DNA of 8,706 bases from CAZTYI01 sp964466185 (GCA_964466185.1 CAYXMS010000040.1:1-8706), one strand, 5' to 3'. Shown: positions 1 through 6,905, counted from the first letter of the stretch. Notes: generated from the letters alone by a model not told the origin. Program-made: numbers and translations.

Positions 1-395
1 TAGGCGTCAGAACATGTTCTAAGTGTTTTTTTAAAAAAAGCTTTTTGTTCTAAAGAAGATTTTAGCTTTATTTTAGTTGTCAATAGCATATTTTTTTTAG
101 TTTAGGGTCTCTTTTAGAAAAATATAAGGACACATTTTCATTCTCCAGCTAAAGCAAGAGGACTCCAATGTGTGCAAATTTTTAAAAAGGTAACAAGTAT
201 TTATAAAAAAAGAGTTTATGTCCAGTCTTTTTACTTTGATCTTTTCCAACAAAAAGCTAAAATATTAAGCAAATTTTAACTTCATAATCCTATTAAGGAT
301 TGGTGGTACATCCACTGAGTAAGTATAAAGCCTCTGCTAGCCTTAAGCTAGTATAAATGCAAGCGCCTCTGCCATTGCTAGAAAGTGTTAAAAAA
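1..395. other. Gene-free AT-rich stretch with small palindromes
   Basis: No reading frame here has a credible start and ribosome site, and I recognise no protein. A gene ending in the first bases cannot be excluded because the window begins abruptly. Visible structure: a perfect 12-bp palindrome, AGAACATGTTCT (9-20), soon followed by a T run (27-33), which could be the weak terminator of a gene outside the window; an inverted repeat ACACATT (130-136) / AATGTGT (167-173); and a stem-loop AATCCT-ATTA-AGGATT (286-301). None belongs to an element I can name. Confidence 0.5.
322..381 (+). repeat. Imperfect tandem direct repeat
   Basis: Two neighbouring blocks share three words in the same order: AGTATAAA (322-329 and 350-357), GCCTCTG (330-336 and 365-371) and TGCTAG (335-340 and 376-381). 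The second block carries two short insertions between the words. It lies just upstream of the IS right-end relic, so it may be a subterminal repeat of that element or an old local duplication. Confidence 0.45.
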
Positions 396-490
396 ATAAG
401 GCCACCGGTGCGTCGGTAAGCCTGGGGAGCTGCCGGGGTCGTTCGGAGCTGGAACTAGGAATCCTTAGCCTTTAGGCGAGGGAGGTTTAA
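396..490 (+). mobile_element. IS200/IS605-type right-end relic (TnpB end / omegaRNA-like), copy A
   Basis: This GC-richer island aligns by hand at about 80% with 7829-7902, which directly follows a recognisable tnpB 3' end. Copy A starts with a trace of the same coding end (ATA AGG ... TAA, 396-419). It then has the shared core (AAGCCTGGG..., 418 onward) and a terminal stem-loop: CCTTAGCC (463-470), loop TTTA, and GGCGAGGG (475-482) with one mismatch. It ends GGTTTAA at 490, where copy B ends GGTTCAA. In IS605-family elements this right end is also the 3' part of the TnpB guide RNA (omegaRNA), and the flanking bases act as the guide. No transposase remains, so I call it a relic. The 16 bases that would be the guide (491-506) include the ribosome site of the next gene. 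Confidence 0.65.
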
Positions 491-494
491 AAAT

Positions 495-500
495 AAGGAG
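495..500 (+). promoter_or_regulatory. Ribosome binding site deciding the start at 509
   Basis: AAGGAG sits eight bases before the ATG at 509. A GTG at 500 in the same frame overlaps this site and has none of its own, so the ATG is preferred, giving a product three residues shorter. Confidence 0.75.
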
Positions 501-508
501 TGTTTGCT

Positions 509-1144
509 ATGTCAAGCCCGTTAGAAAGGTCTGGAGCTATTATACATCGTCATCATCATAGTAGTGAACCGTTTGGTACTGTGCAAAGAACTGCTGTTGC
601 GGCTAATGAAGCTAGCAGACGCCCTCCTTTAGCTATGTATTTTTCAGCTACTGATTGGAATGATAGTTCATTGGTAATAGCATCAGAAGATTTTCAACAG
701 AAAGAATATGAACTTCCAAAATCTAAACAGAAACCAGATAATAAAACATTTGTTTTGGTAATTCAAGAAGATGATATGTATGTTCAAAATAAAGCAAATA
801 GTTTGGAAAAATATGGTGTAGAAGTAGTAAGCGGAATTTTTAAATATTTAAAAATTATTATTGAACCCAACGTTAGATATATCAAAATTCCTTTTAGAAA
901 GCTGCCTAAAGGAGCAGCTGCTGATATTCAGGGTTATTTGGAACGGGTACAAAAACAGACTGCTGAAGAAGCAAAAGGTTCATCAAGAAATCATAGCTTG
1001 TCAAGTAAAGGTTCTTTATGGGACTGTTTTAAAAAAAGGCCTTTTTATACTTTGGGATGGATTTTGCCTGGACGTATTTTGTCTTGGTTGGGTTTTTGTA
1101 TAAGTTCCATATTTAATCGATTAATGTGTTTTTTTCACGGGTAA
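509..1144 (+). CDS. Orphan protein with hydrophobic C-terminus
   Basis: I do not recognise this 211-residue protein and assign no function. The N-terminus is Ser/Arg/His-rich with a short histidine cluster (HRHHH, residues 13-17). The middle (about 55-150) is mixed and charged. The C-terminus is a basic stretch (CFKKR) followed by a hydrophobic segment at about residues 179-207 that could be one membrane helix or a tail anchor. There is no N-terminal signal peptide. The start rests on the AAGGAG site. The Sua5-type gene starts six bases after the stop and lacks an obvious ribosome site, so the two are probably co-transcribed and perhaps translationally coupled. The leader is formed by the IS right-end relic, so expression may depend on sequence left by the element. 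A secreted or membrane-attached host-interaction protein is possible, but only by analogy. Confidence 0.7.
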   Translation: MSSPLERSGAIIHRHHHSSEPFGTVQRTAVAANEASRRPPLAMYFSATDWNDSSLVIASEDFQQKEYELPKSKQKPDNKTFVLVIQEDDMYVQNKANSLEKYGVEVVSGIFKYLKIIIEPNVRYIKIPFRKLPKGAAADIQGYLERVQKQTAEEAKGSSRNHSLSSKGSLWDCFKKRPFYTLGWILPGRILSWLGFCISSIFNRLMCFFHG

Positions 1145-1150
1145 TGCGGT

Positions 1151-1792
1151 ATGTCTTTAGAATATTTAACAGGTGATTTGAAAAAACAGGATTTTGAAAA
1201 AGTAGCCAGGCTCTTAAAGCAGGGCGCTGTTATTGGTTTTCCCACTGAAACTGTTTACGGGTTAGGAGCTTTATTTTCTCAAAAAAAAGCCCTGAAAAGG
1301 CTGAAAGAGATCAAAAAAAGAGATGTTTATAAATCGTTTACTTTGCATTTAGCAGATTTTGCTCAAATAGAACAATTAGCAGATCTGACAGATGAATTAA
1401 AAAACAGCTTTTTTCATTTGGCCAAGCATTTTATGCCAGGTCCTTTAACTGTTGTACTGCCGGCTAAAACGAATCTTTTCAGTCCGGATTTTACCGTAGG
1501 AGTTAGAATTCCCAACCATCCTTTATTTTTAAAACTTTCCCGATATTTAAAAGAGCCGTTTGTCGGCACTTCTGCCAATCTGGCAAATCAGCTGCCGCTT
1601 TTATCAGCTGAAGAGGTTTTTTTACAATTTAAAAACCAAATTGATTTATTGATAGATGGGGGCAGACCTGTTTTTCAAAAAGCTTCTACAGTTATTAAAT
1701 TGTCAGATCAAGGATTAAAAATTTTAAGGGAAGGCGCTATAAAAAAAGCAGAACTAGAAAAAGTTTTGGAAAAGAAGCTGGCTTTTCTTTGA
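1151..1792 (+). CDS. Threonylcarbamoyl-AMP synthase (Sua5/YrdC/YwlC family, short form)
   Basis: The family makes L-threonylcarbamoyladenylate from threonine, bicarbonate and ATP in the cytosol. TsaD with its partners then transfers the carbamoyl moiety to A37 of ANN-decoding tRNAs (the t6A modification). Visible family motifs are PTETVYGLGA (31-40), a K-x-x-K-K-R substrate-site segment (52-57), PGPLT (96-100), VGVRIPNHP (116-124), GTSAN (139-143), the Ser-Thr pair at 179-180 and LREG (192-195). At 213 residues it is a stand-alone YrdC-fold domain of TsaC type without the extra C-terminal Sua5 domain. After the KKR motif it reads KSF where many members have a proline; TsaC proteins vary here, so I do not read this as loss of function. 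The ATG lacks a clear ribosome site and follows the upstream stop by six bases, suggesting coupling. A terminator-like hairpin overlaps its stop. Confidence 0.93.
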   Translation: MSLEYLTGDLKKQDFEKVARLLKQGAVIGFPTETVYGLGALFSQKKALKRLKEIKKRDVYKSFTLHLADFAQIEQLADLTDELKNSFFHLAKHFMPGPLTVVLPAKTNLFSPDFTVGVRIPNHPLFLKLSRYLKEPFVGTSANLANQLPLLSAEEVFLQFKNQIDLLIDGGRPVFQKASTVIKLSDQGLKILREGAIKKAELEKVLEKKLAFL

Positions 1793-1802
1793 TCTTTTTT
1801 TT
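1770..1802 (+). terminator. Possible intrinsic terminator after the Sua5-type gene
   Basis: The last codons form an imperfect stem: AAAAG/AAGC (about 1770-1778) pairs with GCTT and CTTT (1781-1790) across a two-base loop and a two-base bulge. GATC and eight T residues (1795-1802) follow. The stem is AT-rich and imperfect, so it may only attenuate read-through into the acyl-CoA synthetase gene. Confidence 0.4.
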
Positions 1803-1854
1803 ATAAGGGAAAAAAAGCTTTAAAAAAATAGGTTTTAGAAAATTAGCGGTCTTT

Positions 1855-4593
1855 ATGACAGAAAATATTTTTGATCCATCTTTAAATATCCTGCAGACTA
1901 GGCATTCTGCTTTAGATGCTGTTTTTACTCCCAAAAGTGTAGCTTTAATCGGAGCGACAGAAAAGCAAGGCTCTGTTGGCAGGACAATTTTGATTAACCT
2001 TAAAGAAGCTTCTTTTACAGGAGATATTTTTCCAGTTAATCCAAAACACAAGACCATTTTAGGTTTGTCTGCTTATCCTTGTATTAGCGAAACTCCCAAA
2101 CCCGTAGATTTGGCAGTTATTGCAACCCCTGCCAAGACCGTACCTAAAATTATTCAAGAATGTGTGCAGGCAAAAGTGAAAGCTGCTGTAATCATTTCAG
2201 CCGGTTTTAAGGAAATTGGCGAAGAAGGCATAAAGTTGGAAAAAGAAATTATGCAAGCGGCAGCTGGCAAATTGCGGATTATTGGACCTAACTGTCTGGG
2301 GGTTATGAATCCTGTTTCCGGCTTAAACGCCACTTTTGCTGCTGAAATGGCGCTTAAAGGCAATATTGCTTTTGTTTCCCAGTCGGGAGCGTTATGTACA
2401 GCTGTTTTGGATTGGAGCTTGAAGGAAAATGTGGGTTTTTCCGCTTTTGTATCTATTGGTTCTATGATTGATGTTGATTGGGGAGATCTAATTAATTACC
2501 TTGGCCAGGATAAAAACACCAAAAGCATTTTGATTTATATGGAAAGCATCAAAAATCCCAGGTCTTTTTTATCGGCGGCAAGAGAAGTGGCTTTAGCTAA
2601 ACCGATTATTTTGATTAAAGCCGGCAGGACAACAGAATCTGCGAAAGCAGCAGCTTCTCATACAGGTGCTTTGGTAGGCAGCGATAACGTTTTGAATGCT
2701 GCTTTGAATAGGGTAGGCGTGCTGAGAGTAGAAACTATTGCCGATTTATTTAATATGGCAGAAATTTTAGCTAAACAGCCAAGGCCTAAAGGGCCTTATC
2801 TTTCCATTATTACCAATGCTGGTGGGCCTGGTGTGATTGCCACGGATGTTTTAGTGCAAAGTGCAGGCAAATTAACTGAACTGAGCGATGGTATTAAAAC
2901 ACAGCTCAGCTCTTTTTTACCCGAAGCCTGGAGTCATAATAATCCCATTGATATTCTAGGGGATGCTTCAGCAGAAAGATATGCTAAAACTTTAGAGGTT
3001 ATGGTCAAAGACCCGTATAGCCAGGGGATTTTAGTTATTTTAACGCCTCAATATATGACAGACGCCACTAAAGTGGCCGATATTTTAAAGAAGTCTTCTG
3101 AAAGTAGCGACAAACCGATTTTGGCTAGTTGGATGGGTGCGGAAAAAGTAGAGGCAGGAATTAGCAAGCTAAAAGAAGCGAACATTCCCAATTTTGAATT
3201 TCCCGACGGAGCTTGCCGGACTTTTGGCTATATGTGGTCATATAGTTACAATATTAATGGTATATATGAAGTTCCTCCTTTGCGCGATGAGCTTTCGGAT
3301 GATGAAAAAGAACTGGAAAAACAAAAACAAGCCAGAGCTTTTTTTGAAAAAGCCAGAAAAGAAAAACGCACTATTTTAGCAGAACATGAATCTAAAAAAG
3401 TGCTGGAGGCTTATGATATTCCCATAGCGCCTGCGCATATGGCTAAAACTAAAGAAGAAGCAGCTGATTTTGCGGAAAAGATAGGTTTTCCGATAGTTTT
3501 GAAACTGTTTTCCAATACGATTACTCATAAAAGCGATGTAGGGGGAGTCAAGCTGAATCTAAATAATCGGGAGGCTGTGCAAAATGCTTTTGAAGAGATT
3601 CAAAAAAGCGTTTCTGAAAAAAAAGGCAAAGAGCATTTCCAGGGAGTCAATGTTCAGCCCATGATCGATATATCAGGAGGCTACGAATTGATTTTAGGCT
3701 CTTCTGTCGATCCACAATTTGGCCCGGTTATTTTATTTGGCTCCGGCGGCGTGCTGGTTGAGATTTTTGAAGATAGCGCTCTGGCTCTGCCTCCTTTAAA
3801 TGCTAATCTGGCAAAACGCTTGATGGAAAAAACCAAAATTTATAAGGCTCTTAAAGGAGTCAGGGGTAAAAAAGCTGTTGATTTAAATAGTTTATCTACA
3901 GTTTTAATCCGTTTCAGCCGTTTGATTGCTGAAAATCCAGTGATTAAAGAATGCGATATCAATCCGCTTTTTGTGGGAGAGAAACTTTATGCCTTGGATG
4001 CAAGGATTGTTTTGCATGAAGAAAATGAAAATTTCCCCAGGCTGGCCATTCGCCCTTATCCTTCTCAATATATTAAGTTTTTAAAGATCAGAGATAATAT
4101 TCCTATTACGGTAAGGCCGATTATGCCGGAGGACGAGCCGCTGATTGTAGATTTTTTAAAAACCCTTTCCAACAAGGCTATTTATTTCAGGTTTTTAAAA
4201 AACATCTCTTCCGATGAGCTTTTAAATCGTGAACAATTAATCCGCGCTTGTTTTTGCGACTACGATCGGCAACTATCTATTGTCGCAGAAAAAAAGGATC
4301 AAAATCAGAAACGAGAGATTTTAGCTGTTGCCAGATTGATTAAAAAAGCAGAAAGCCATGCATATTTTGCTTTGGTAGTCAAAGATGTCTGGCAGCATAA
4401 AGGGGTGGGCCAGGCTCTTTTACAGCAGGTGATTGAGATTGCCAAGGAAGAAAAATTAAAATCATTGACAGTTTATATGTTTGCGGAAAATGAGCCCATG
4501 CAAAAATTATGTAAAAAAATGGGCTTTAGTTTAAAACCTGCAAAGGACAGTAAAATGATTTTAGCGGTTCTTAATCTGGACAGCGCCAATTAA
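1855..4593 (+). CDS. ADP-forming acyl-CoA synthetase fused to a GNAT acetyltransferase domain
   Basis: Domain order: CoA-binding Rossmann domain (about 24-150; GATEKQGSVG at 33-42, IGPNCLG at 143-149), succinyl-CoA-ligase-like domains (about 150-460; SQSGAL at 175-180), ATP-grasp domain (about 495-730) and a C-terminal GNAT domain (about 750-908) with the acetyl-CoA loop QHKGVG at 847-852. The ligase part is an alpha-beta fusion that interconverts acyl-CoA, ADP and phosphate with acid, CoA and ATP. Both histidines used for phosphate relay in active enzymes appear kept: His269 in SHTGALVG and His558 in THKSDVGGV. The architecture matches the protein lysine acetyltransferases Pat/PatZ. As I recall, those have lost the first histidine, so this protein may still be a ligase. 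In the GNAT part the strand before the CoA loop reads AYFALVV (836-842), where I recall Pat-type enzymes having an acidic residue before FA, so acetyltransferase activity is uncertain. No strong ribosome site is visible. The 3' end overlaps a convergent gene by 23 bp. Confidence 0.9.
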   Translation: MTENIFDPSLNILQTRHSALDAVFTPKSVALIGATEKQGSVGRTILINLKEASFTGDIFPVNPKHKTILGLSAYPCISETPKPVDLAVIATPAKTVPKIIQECVQAKVKAAVIISAGFKEIGEEGIKLEKEIMQAAAGKLRIIGPNCLGVMNPVSGLNATFAAEMALKGNIAFVSQSGALCTAVLDWSLKENVGFSAFVSIGSMIDVDWGDLINYLGQDKNTKSILIYMESIKNPRSFLSAAREVALAKPIILIKAGRTTESAKAAASHTGALVGSDNVLNAALNRVGVLRVETIADLFNMAEILAKQPRPKGPYLSIITNAGGPGVIATDVLVQSAGKLTELSDGIKTQLSSFLPEAWSHNNPIDILGDASAERYAKTLEVMVKDPYSQGILVILTPQYMTDATKVADILKKSSESSDKPILASWMGAEKVEAGISKLKEANIPNFEFPDGACRTFGYMWSYSYNINGIYEVPPLRDELSDDEKELEKQKQARAFFEKARKEKRTILAEHESKKVLEAYDIPIAPAHMAKTKEEAADFAEKIGFPIVLKLFSNTITHKSDVGGVKLNLNNREAVQNAFEEIQKSVSEKKGKEHFQGVNVQPMIDISGGYELILGSSVDPQFGPVILFGSGGVLVEIFEDSALALPPLNANLAKRLMEKTKIYKALKGVRGKKAVDLNSLSTVLIRFSRLIAENPVIKECDINPLFVGEKLYALDARIVLHEENENFPRLAIRPYPSQYIKFLKIRDNIPITVRPIMPEDEPLIVDFLKTLSNKAIYFRFLKNISSDELLNREQLIRACFCDYDRQLSIVAEKKDQNQKREILAVARLIKKAESHAYFALVVKDVWQHKGVGQALLQQVIEIAKEEKLKSLTVYMFAENEPMQKLCKKMGFSLKPAKDSKMILAVLNLDSAN

Positions 4594-5710
4594 TTTTTGA
4601 TAAATTTGCCTTCACTTTCTGATAAGAAAGTAGAGGAGCTATGAGTTTTTCAGGAATTTTGACAAAAGAAATAGCAGCTGAACCCTGGACTTTAATTTTT
4701 CTTTGTTCTTTCATTTGGACAAATTCCAATTTTGGCGGTTTTTTCTTTTTTGAATTTGCAGTAATTGCTTCTGCTAATTTTCTTAAGGGAAAAAAGAACT
4801 GGTCCAGATCTAAAAAAATAATGTTTTCCGCATGAAAACCGGTTTTAAATGTGATCTGTTTTTTTTTCTTCTCAATTCTGCCTTGAACAGTGTCTTCGCA
4901 AATAATGGTCATCTGCAAATAGCCCATTTGCACAGATTCTAAATTGGCATGAGCCAAATAATGATGGTTGTGCAGATATTTGATGGTGAACTTGCAGGTT
5001 TCTTTATCATATTCAAACAAGCTAAAATCTTTTTGCGGCAAGCCATTTTGTAAAACATAGAGAATCATTTCCGCTTCTTCTAAAATTGCAAAATTATCTT
5101 TAATAATTTTTTCAATTTCCCGCATAATTTTAGCTTGATCTTCTTGAGTTGTAGGTTTGATAATTGTTTTAACGGCTTCCGGATAAGTTGCTTTGAAATC
5201 TTCAAGTCTTATTTTTAAAGCTCTTTGACAAAAAAAAAGCCTGTTGATTTCTATGTTAGAGGTAAAAATACGTTTAAAAATAAACCGTATGGTTTGAACA
5301 ATTCTGATTAAGAAAAATGAGCTTTGAGATCTTTTTTGGCCGATTAAAGCAGGATCGATATTTTTAATTAATTGATCTATCTGTTCGATTTTGTCCCGGA
5401 ATCTTTCAACAAACTTATCCTTAAATTCAGCTTCTTTAAGAGAGTTATTCGGCGTATTACATTCTATGATGCTTGAAGGTTCGGGCGATTTATTCATATA
5501 TTCCAATACTGGATCGTAATAAAAAAAGGATTTAAATGCAGGTTCTTCTGCCGGATCCTCTATTTTTTCTATATGGGGAAAAAGTATGTTTGCAACTAAA
5601 TTCGAATGTATGTCTCCTAACTGATGCTCAATAAACCCATCTAATAAGCCCCAAGATGCTCCAGCAGCAGATTCTACAATTTTTAACGGTAAACAGGCTA
5701 AGGCAGACAT
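4571..5710 (-). CDS. Orphan 379-residue protein, convergent with the acyl-CoA synthetase gene
   Basis: I do not recognise this protein. Its N-terminal 60 residues are mildly hydrophobic without a clear signal peptide. Residues about 90-120 and 190-215 are charged and helix-prone. A basic amphipathic stretch around 131-150 (FFLIRIV...FIFKRIF) could touch a membrane. The C-terminal half (about 238-352) alternates hydrophobic and polar residues like successive beta-strands, broken by lysine runs (KKKK at 281-284 and 321-324). The ATG at 5710 has no convincing ribosome site. The frame is long, uninterrupted and of the same base composition as its neighbours, so I take it as real. It lies downstream of the adenylate kinase on the same strand, but a strong terminator separates them, so it is either read by leakage or has its own promoter in very little space. 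Its last 23 bp overlap the end of the opposing gene. Confidence 0.75.
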   Translation of the reverse strand: MSALACLPLKIVESAAGASWGLLDGFIEHQLGDIHSNLVANILFPHIEKIEDPAEEPAFKSFFYYDPVLEYMNKSPEPSSIIECNTPNNSLKEAEFKDKFVERFRDKIEQIDQLIKNIDPALIGQKRSQSSFFLIRIVQTIRFIFKRIFTSNIEINRLFFCQRALKIRLEDFKATYPEAVKTIIKPTTQEDQAKIMREIEKIIKDNFAILEEAEMILYVLQNGLPQKDFSLFEYDKETCKFTIKYLHNHHYLAHANLESVQMGYLQMTIICEDTVQGRIEKKKKQITFKTGFHAENIIFLDLDQFFFPLRKLAEAITANSKKKKPPKLEFVQMKEQRKIKVQGSAAISFVKIPEKLIAPLLSYQKVKANLSKINWRCPD

Positions 5711-5737
5711 ATATATAAATTATTTTAAAATAGGGTT

Positions 5738-5771
5738 AAAAAAATCCCCTCTTCTTTTTCTGTAAGAGGGG
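5738..5771 (-). terminator. Strong intrinsic terminator of the adenylate kinase gene
   Basis: A perfect 8-bp stem, CCCCTCTT (5746-5753) with AAGAGGGG (5764-5771), has a 10-base loop. On the - strand it is followed by a seven-residue U tract (A run 5738-5744). It lies seven bases past the adenylate kinase stop and 27 bases before the next gene on that strand. Confidence 0.88.
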
Positions 5772-5778
5772 GTCAAGT

Positions 5779-6510
5779 CTATCTAATTTTTTCTACTGTA
5801 TTTATCAGGTCTTGAAAAACAGTATCTTTGTTCTGATTGCTGTCCACCTGATATAAAAATCCGTCTTTTTTCGCGTAATAGTCAATTACCGGTTCTGTTT
5901 GCTTGTGATAAACAGAAAGCCGTTCTTGAACTACGTTTTCTGTATCATCGGTTCTTTGATATAGAGGGCCTTTGCATTTGTCGCAGACGCCGGCAACTTT
6001 AGGAGGCAAGTACTTTTTATGATATGGGGCGCCGCAGTCTTTGCACATTAGTCTGCCGGTAATCCGTTCAACTAAAGGCTGATCTGCGATTTTTAAATTT
6101 AAAGTCACAACTTTAAATCTGTTATTCAATTTGCCGTCGAGTTCTTTAGCCTGTTCTATAGTTCTGGGAAAACCGTCTAAAATAAATCCCTTTTTACAAT
6201 CGGCTTTATCAATCCTGTCAAAAAGCATATCGATAACAATATTGTCAGGTACGAGTTCGCCTTTATCAATGAAATTTTGGGCTTTTATACCAAGCTTTGT
6301 ATTTTTGCTCAGATTTTCTCTGAATAAGTCCCCTGTAGAAATGTGGGGTATTTGCATTTTTTTGGCAAGTTCCACAGCTTGTGTGCCTTTTCCGGCTCCG
6401 GGAGGGCCCATCATAACAATTACCAGTGGTTTGCCAGTAGAAGTTTCAGCTTTTAAACCAGTCAAGAAAACACCTATACAAGTTAAAATAGTTAATAAAA
6501 TTCTTTTCAC
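5779..6510 (-). CDS. adk: Adenylate kinase with N-terminal signal sequence
   Basis: Catalyses ATP + AMP = 2 ADP. Motifs in the 243-residue form: P-loop GPPGAGKGT (35-43), AMP-site STGDLFRE (58-65), DGFPRT (112-117), and a zinc-type LID with four cysteines at 156, 159, 176 and 179 (CxxC-x16-CxxC). The family signature RRxDD appears here as QRTDD (185-189), followed by a YHKQTEPVIDYY segment (201-212). The kinase domain proper starts near residue 28. The preceding 27 residues read as a signal sequence: basic MKR, a hydrophobic core at 4-19 (ILLTILTCIGVFLTGL) and a possible cleavage site after KA at 20-21. The GTG start at 6510 is chosen because GAGG lies five bases upstream and a promoter sits just ahead. 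An in-frame ATG at 6567 falls inside the -35 box and would hide the signal. An uncleaved anchor is the alternative. Most bacterial adenylate kinases are cytosolic and start at the P-loop strand, so export or membrane attachment would be unusual. Confidence 0.93.
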   Translation of the reverse strand: MKRILLTILTCIGVFLTGLKAETSTGKPLVIVMMGPPGAGKGTQAVELAKKMQIPHISTGDLFRENLSKNTKLGIKAQNFIDKGELVPDNIVIDMLFDRIDKADCKKGFILDGFPRTIEQAKELDGKLNNRFKVVTLNLKIADQPLVERITGRLMCKDCGAPYHKKYLPPKVAGVCDKCKGPLYQRTDDTENVVQERLSVYHKQTEPVIDYYAKKDGFLYQVDSNQNKDTVFQDLINTVEKIR

Positions 6511-6513
6511 AAC

Positions 6514-6519
6514 AACCTC
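6514..6519 (-). promoter_or_regulatory. Ribosome binding site deciding the GTG start of adk
   Basis: GAGGTT on the - strand, with GAGG at 6519-6516, leaves five bases to the GTG at 6510. The spacing is right for initiation there and not at the upstream ATG. Confidence 0.65.
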
Positions 6520-6538
6520 AATTATTTTTATTAAAAAT

Positions 6539-6567
6539 ATTTTAGCAGATTTTCCCTTGAAAAGCAA
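6539..6567 (-). promoter_or_regulatory. Sigma-70-type promoter of adk
   Basis: On the - strand TTGCTT (6567-6562) and TAAAAT (6544-6539) are separated by exactly 17 bases. The -10 box differs from consensus at one position; the -35 box matches only at TTG. Transcription would start near 6532, giving a leader of about 20 bases before the GTG. Confidence 0.6.
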
Positions 6568-6678
6568 GTTGATAAGATCTAGTGCTGTTACTTTTGTTTT
6601 TTAATAATTTCGTATGTTAAATTAACTGTAAAAGCTTGAGAATACATAAATATATTTTTAAACTAAGTCAAAAACGCC

Positions 6679-6834
6679 TTAAGAGACATTTACATGATAG
6701 GTTTTTGAGGTTTTTATAGCGCAGCCGACAGGGCAGCTGGCAATTGCCCAGTCTAGTAATTTTTTAATTTTTTCTTTGTCTGAGGCGCCTTTAACCTCTA
6801 GATTTAAATCTATTTCATTGACATACTCCAACGT
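6679..6834 (-). pseudogene. C-terminal fragment of an OsmC/Ohr-family gene
   Basis: About 50 codons are open on the - strand, ending at the TAA at 6679-6681. The product has the layout of an OsmC/Ohr C-terminus: a beta-strand (EIDLNLEVKG), a helix (SDKEKIKKLLDWA), the ASCPVGCAIK segment with the conserved Cys-Pro-Val, and a last strand (YHVNVS). In the family this cysteine reduces peroxides or organic hydroperoxides together with a second cysteine located earlier. That earlier half is absent: a TAG at 6835-6837 interrupts the frame and I see no OsmC sequence beyond it. There is no start or ribosome site, so it is a decay relic. It lies upstream of adk on the same strand. Confidence 0.55.
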
Positions 6835-6849
6835 CTAAAGAACGTTGGA
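6827..6849. other. Perfect 8-bp stem-loop
   Basis: TCCAACGT (6827-6834) pairs with ACGTTGGA (6842-6849) across the loop CTAAAGA. No T tract follows on either strand, so it is not a standard terminator. It sits at the broken end of the OsmC fragment, whose interrupting TAG lies in the loop. Confidence 0.6.
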
Positions 6850-6905
6850 TTCTAGCTTCAAACAATACTCGCTTGATCTCTCAAGTCTTACAATATCTAA
6901 GCTAA

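Noticed and set aside
9..20. Perfect palindrome AGAACATGTTCT as a LexA/SOS operator
   Set aside because: Gram-positive LexA boxes have four bases between GAAC and GTTC; here there are two, and no damage-response gene is nearby.
130..173. ACACATT/AATGTGT inverted repeat as ends of a mini-element
   Set aside because: Only 7 bp long, 30 bases apart, with no flanking target duplication and no matching ends elsewhere in the window.
861..1103. 80-codon frame inside the first orphan gene
   Set aside because: Different frame of the same strand inside a longer gene that has a good ribosome site; composition is that of a frame shadow.
6511..6567. Upstream ATG at 6567 as the start of adenylate kinase
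   Set aside because: It overlaps the -35 box of a good promoter, lacks a ribosome site, and would bury the signal sequence.
6131..6604. 157-codon open frame on the + strand antisense to adenylate kinase
   Set aside because: It lies almost wholly opposite a confidently identified gene, has no ribosome site and no recognisable protein motif.
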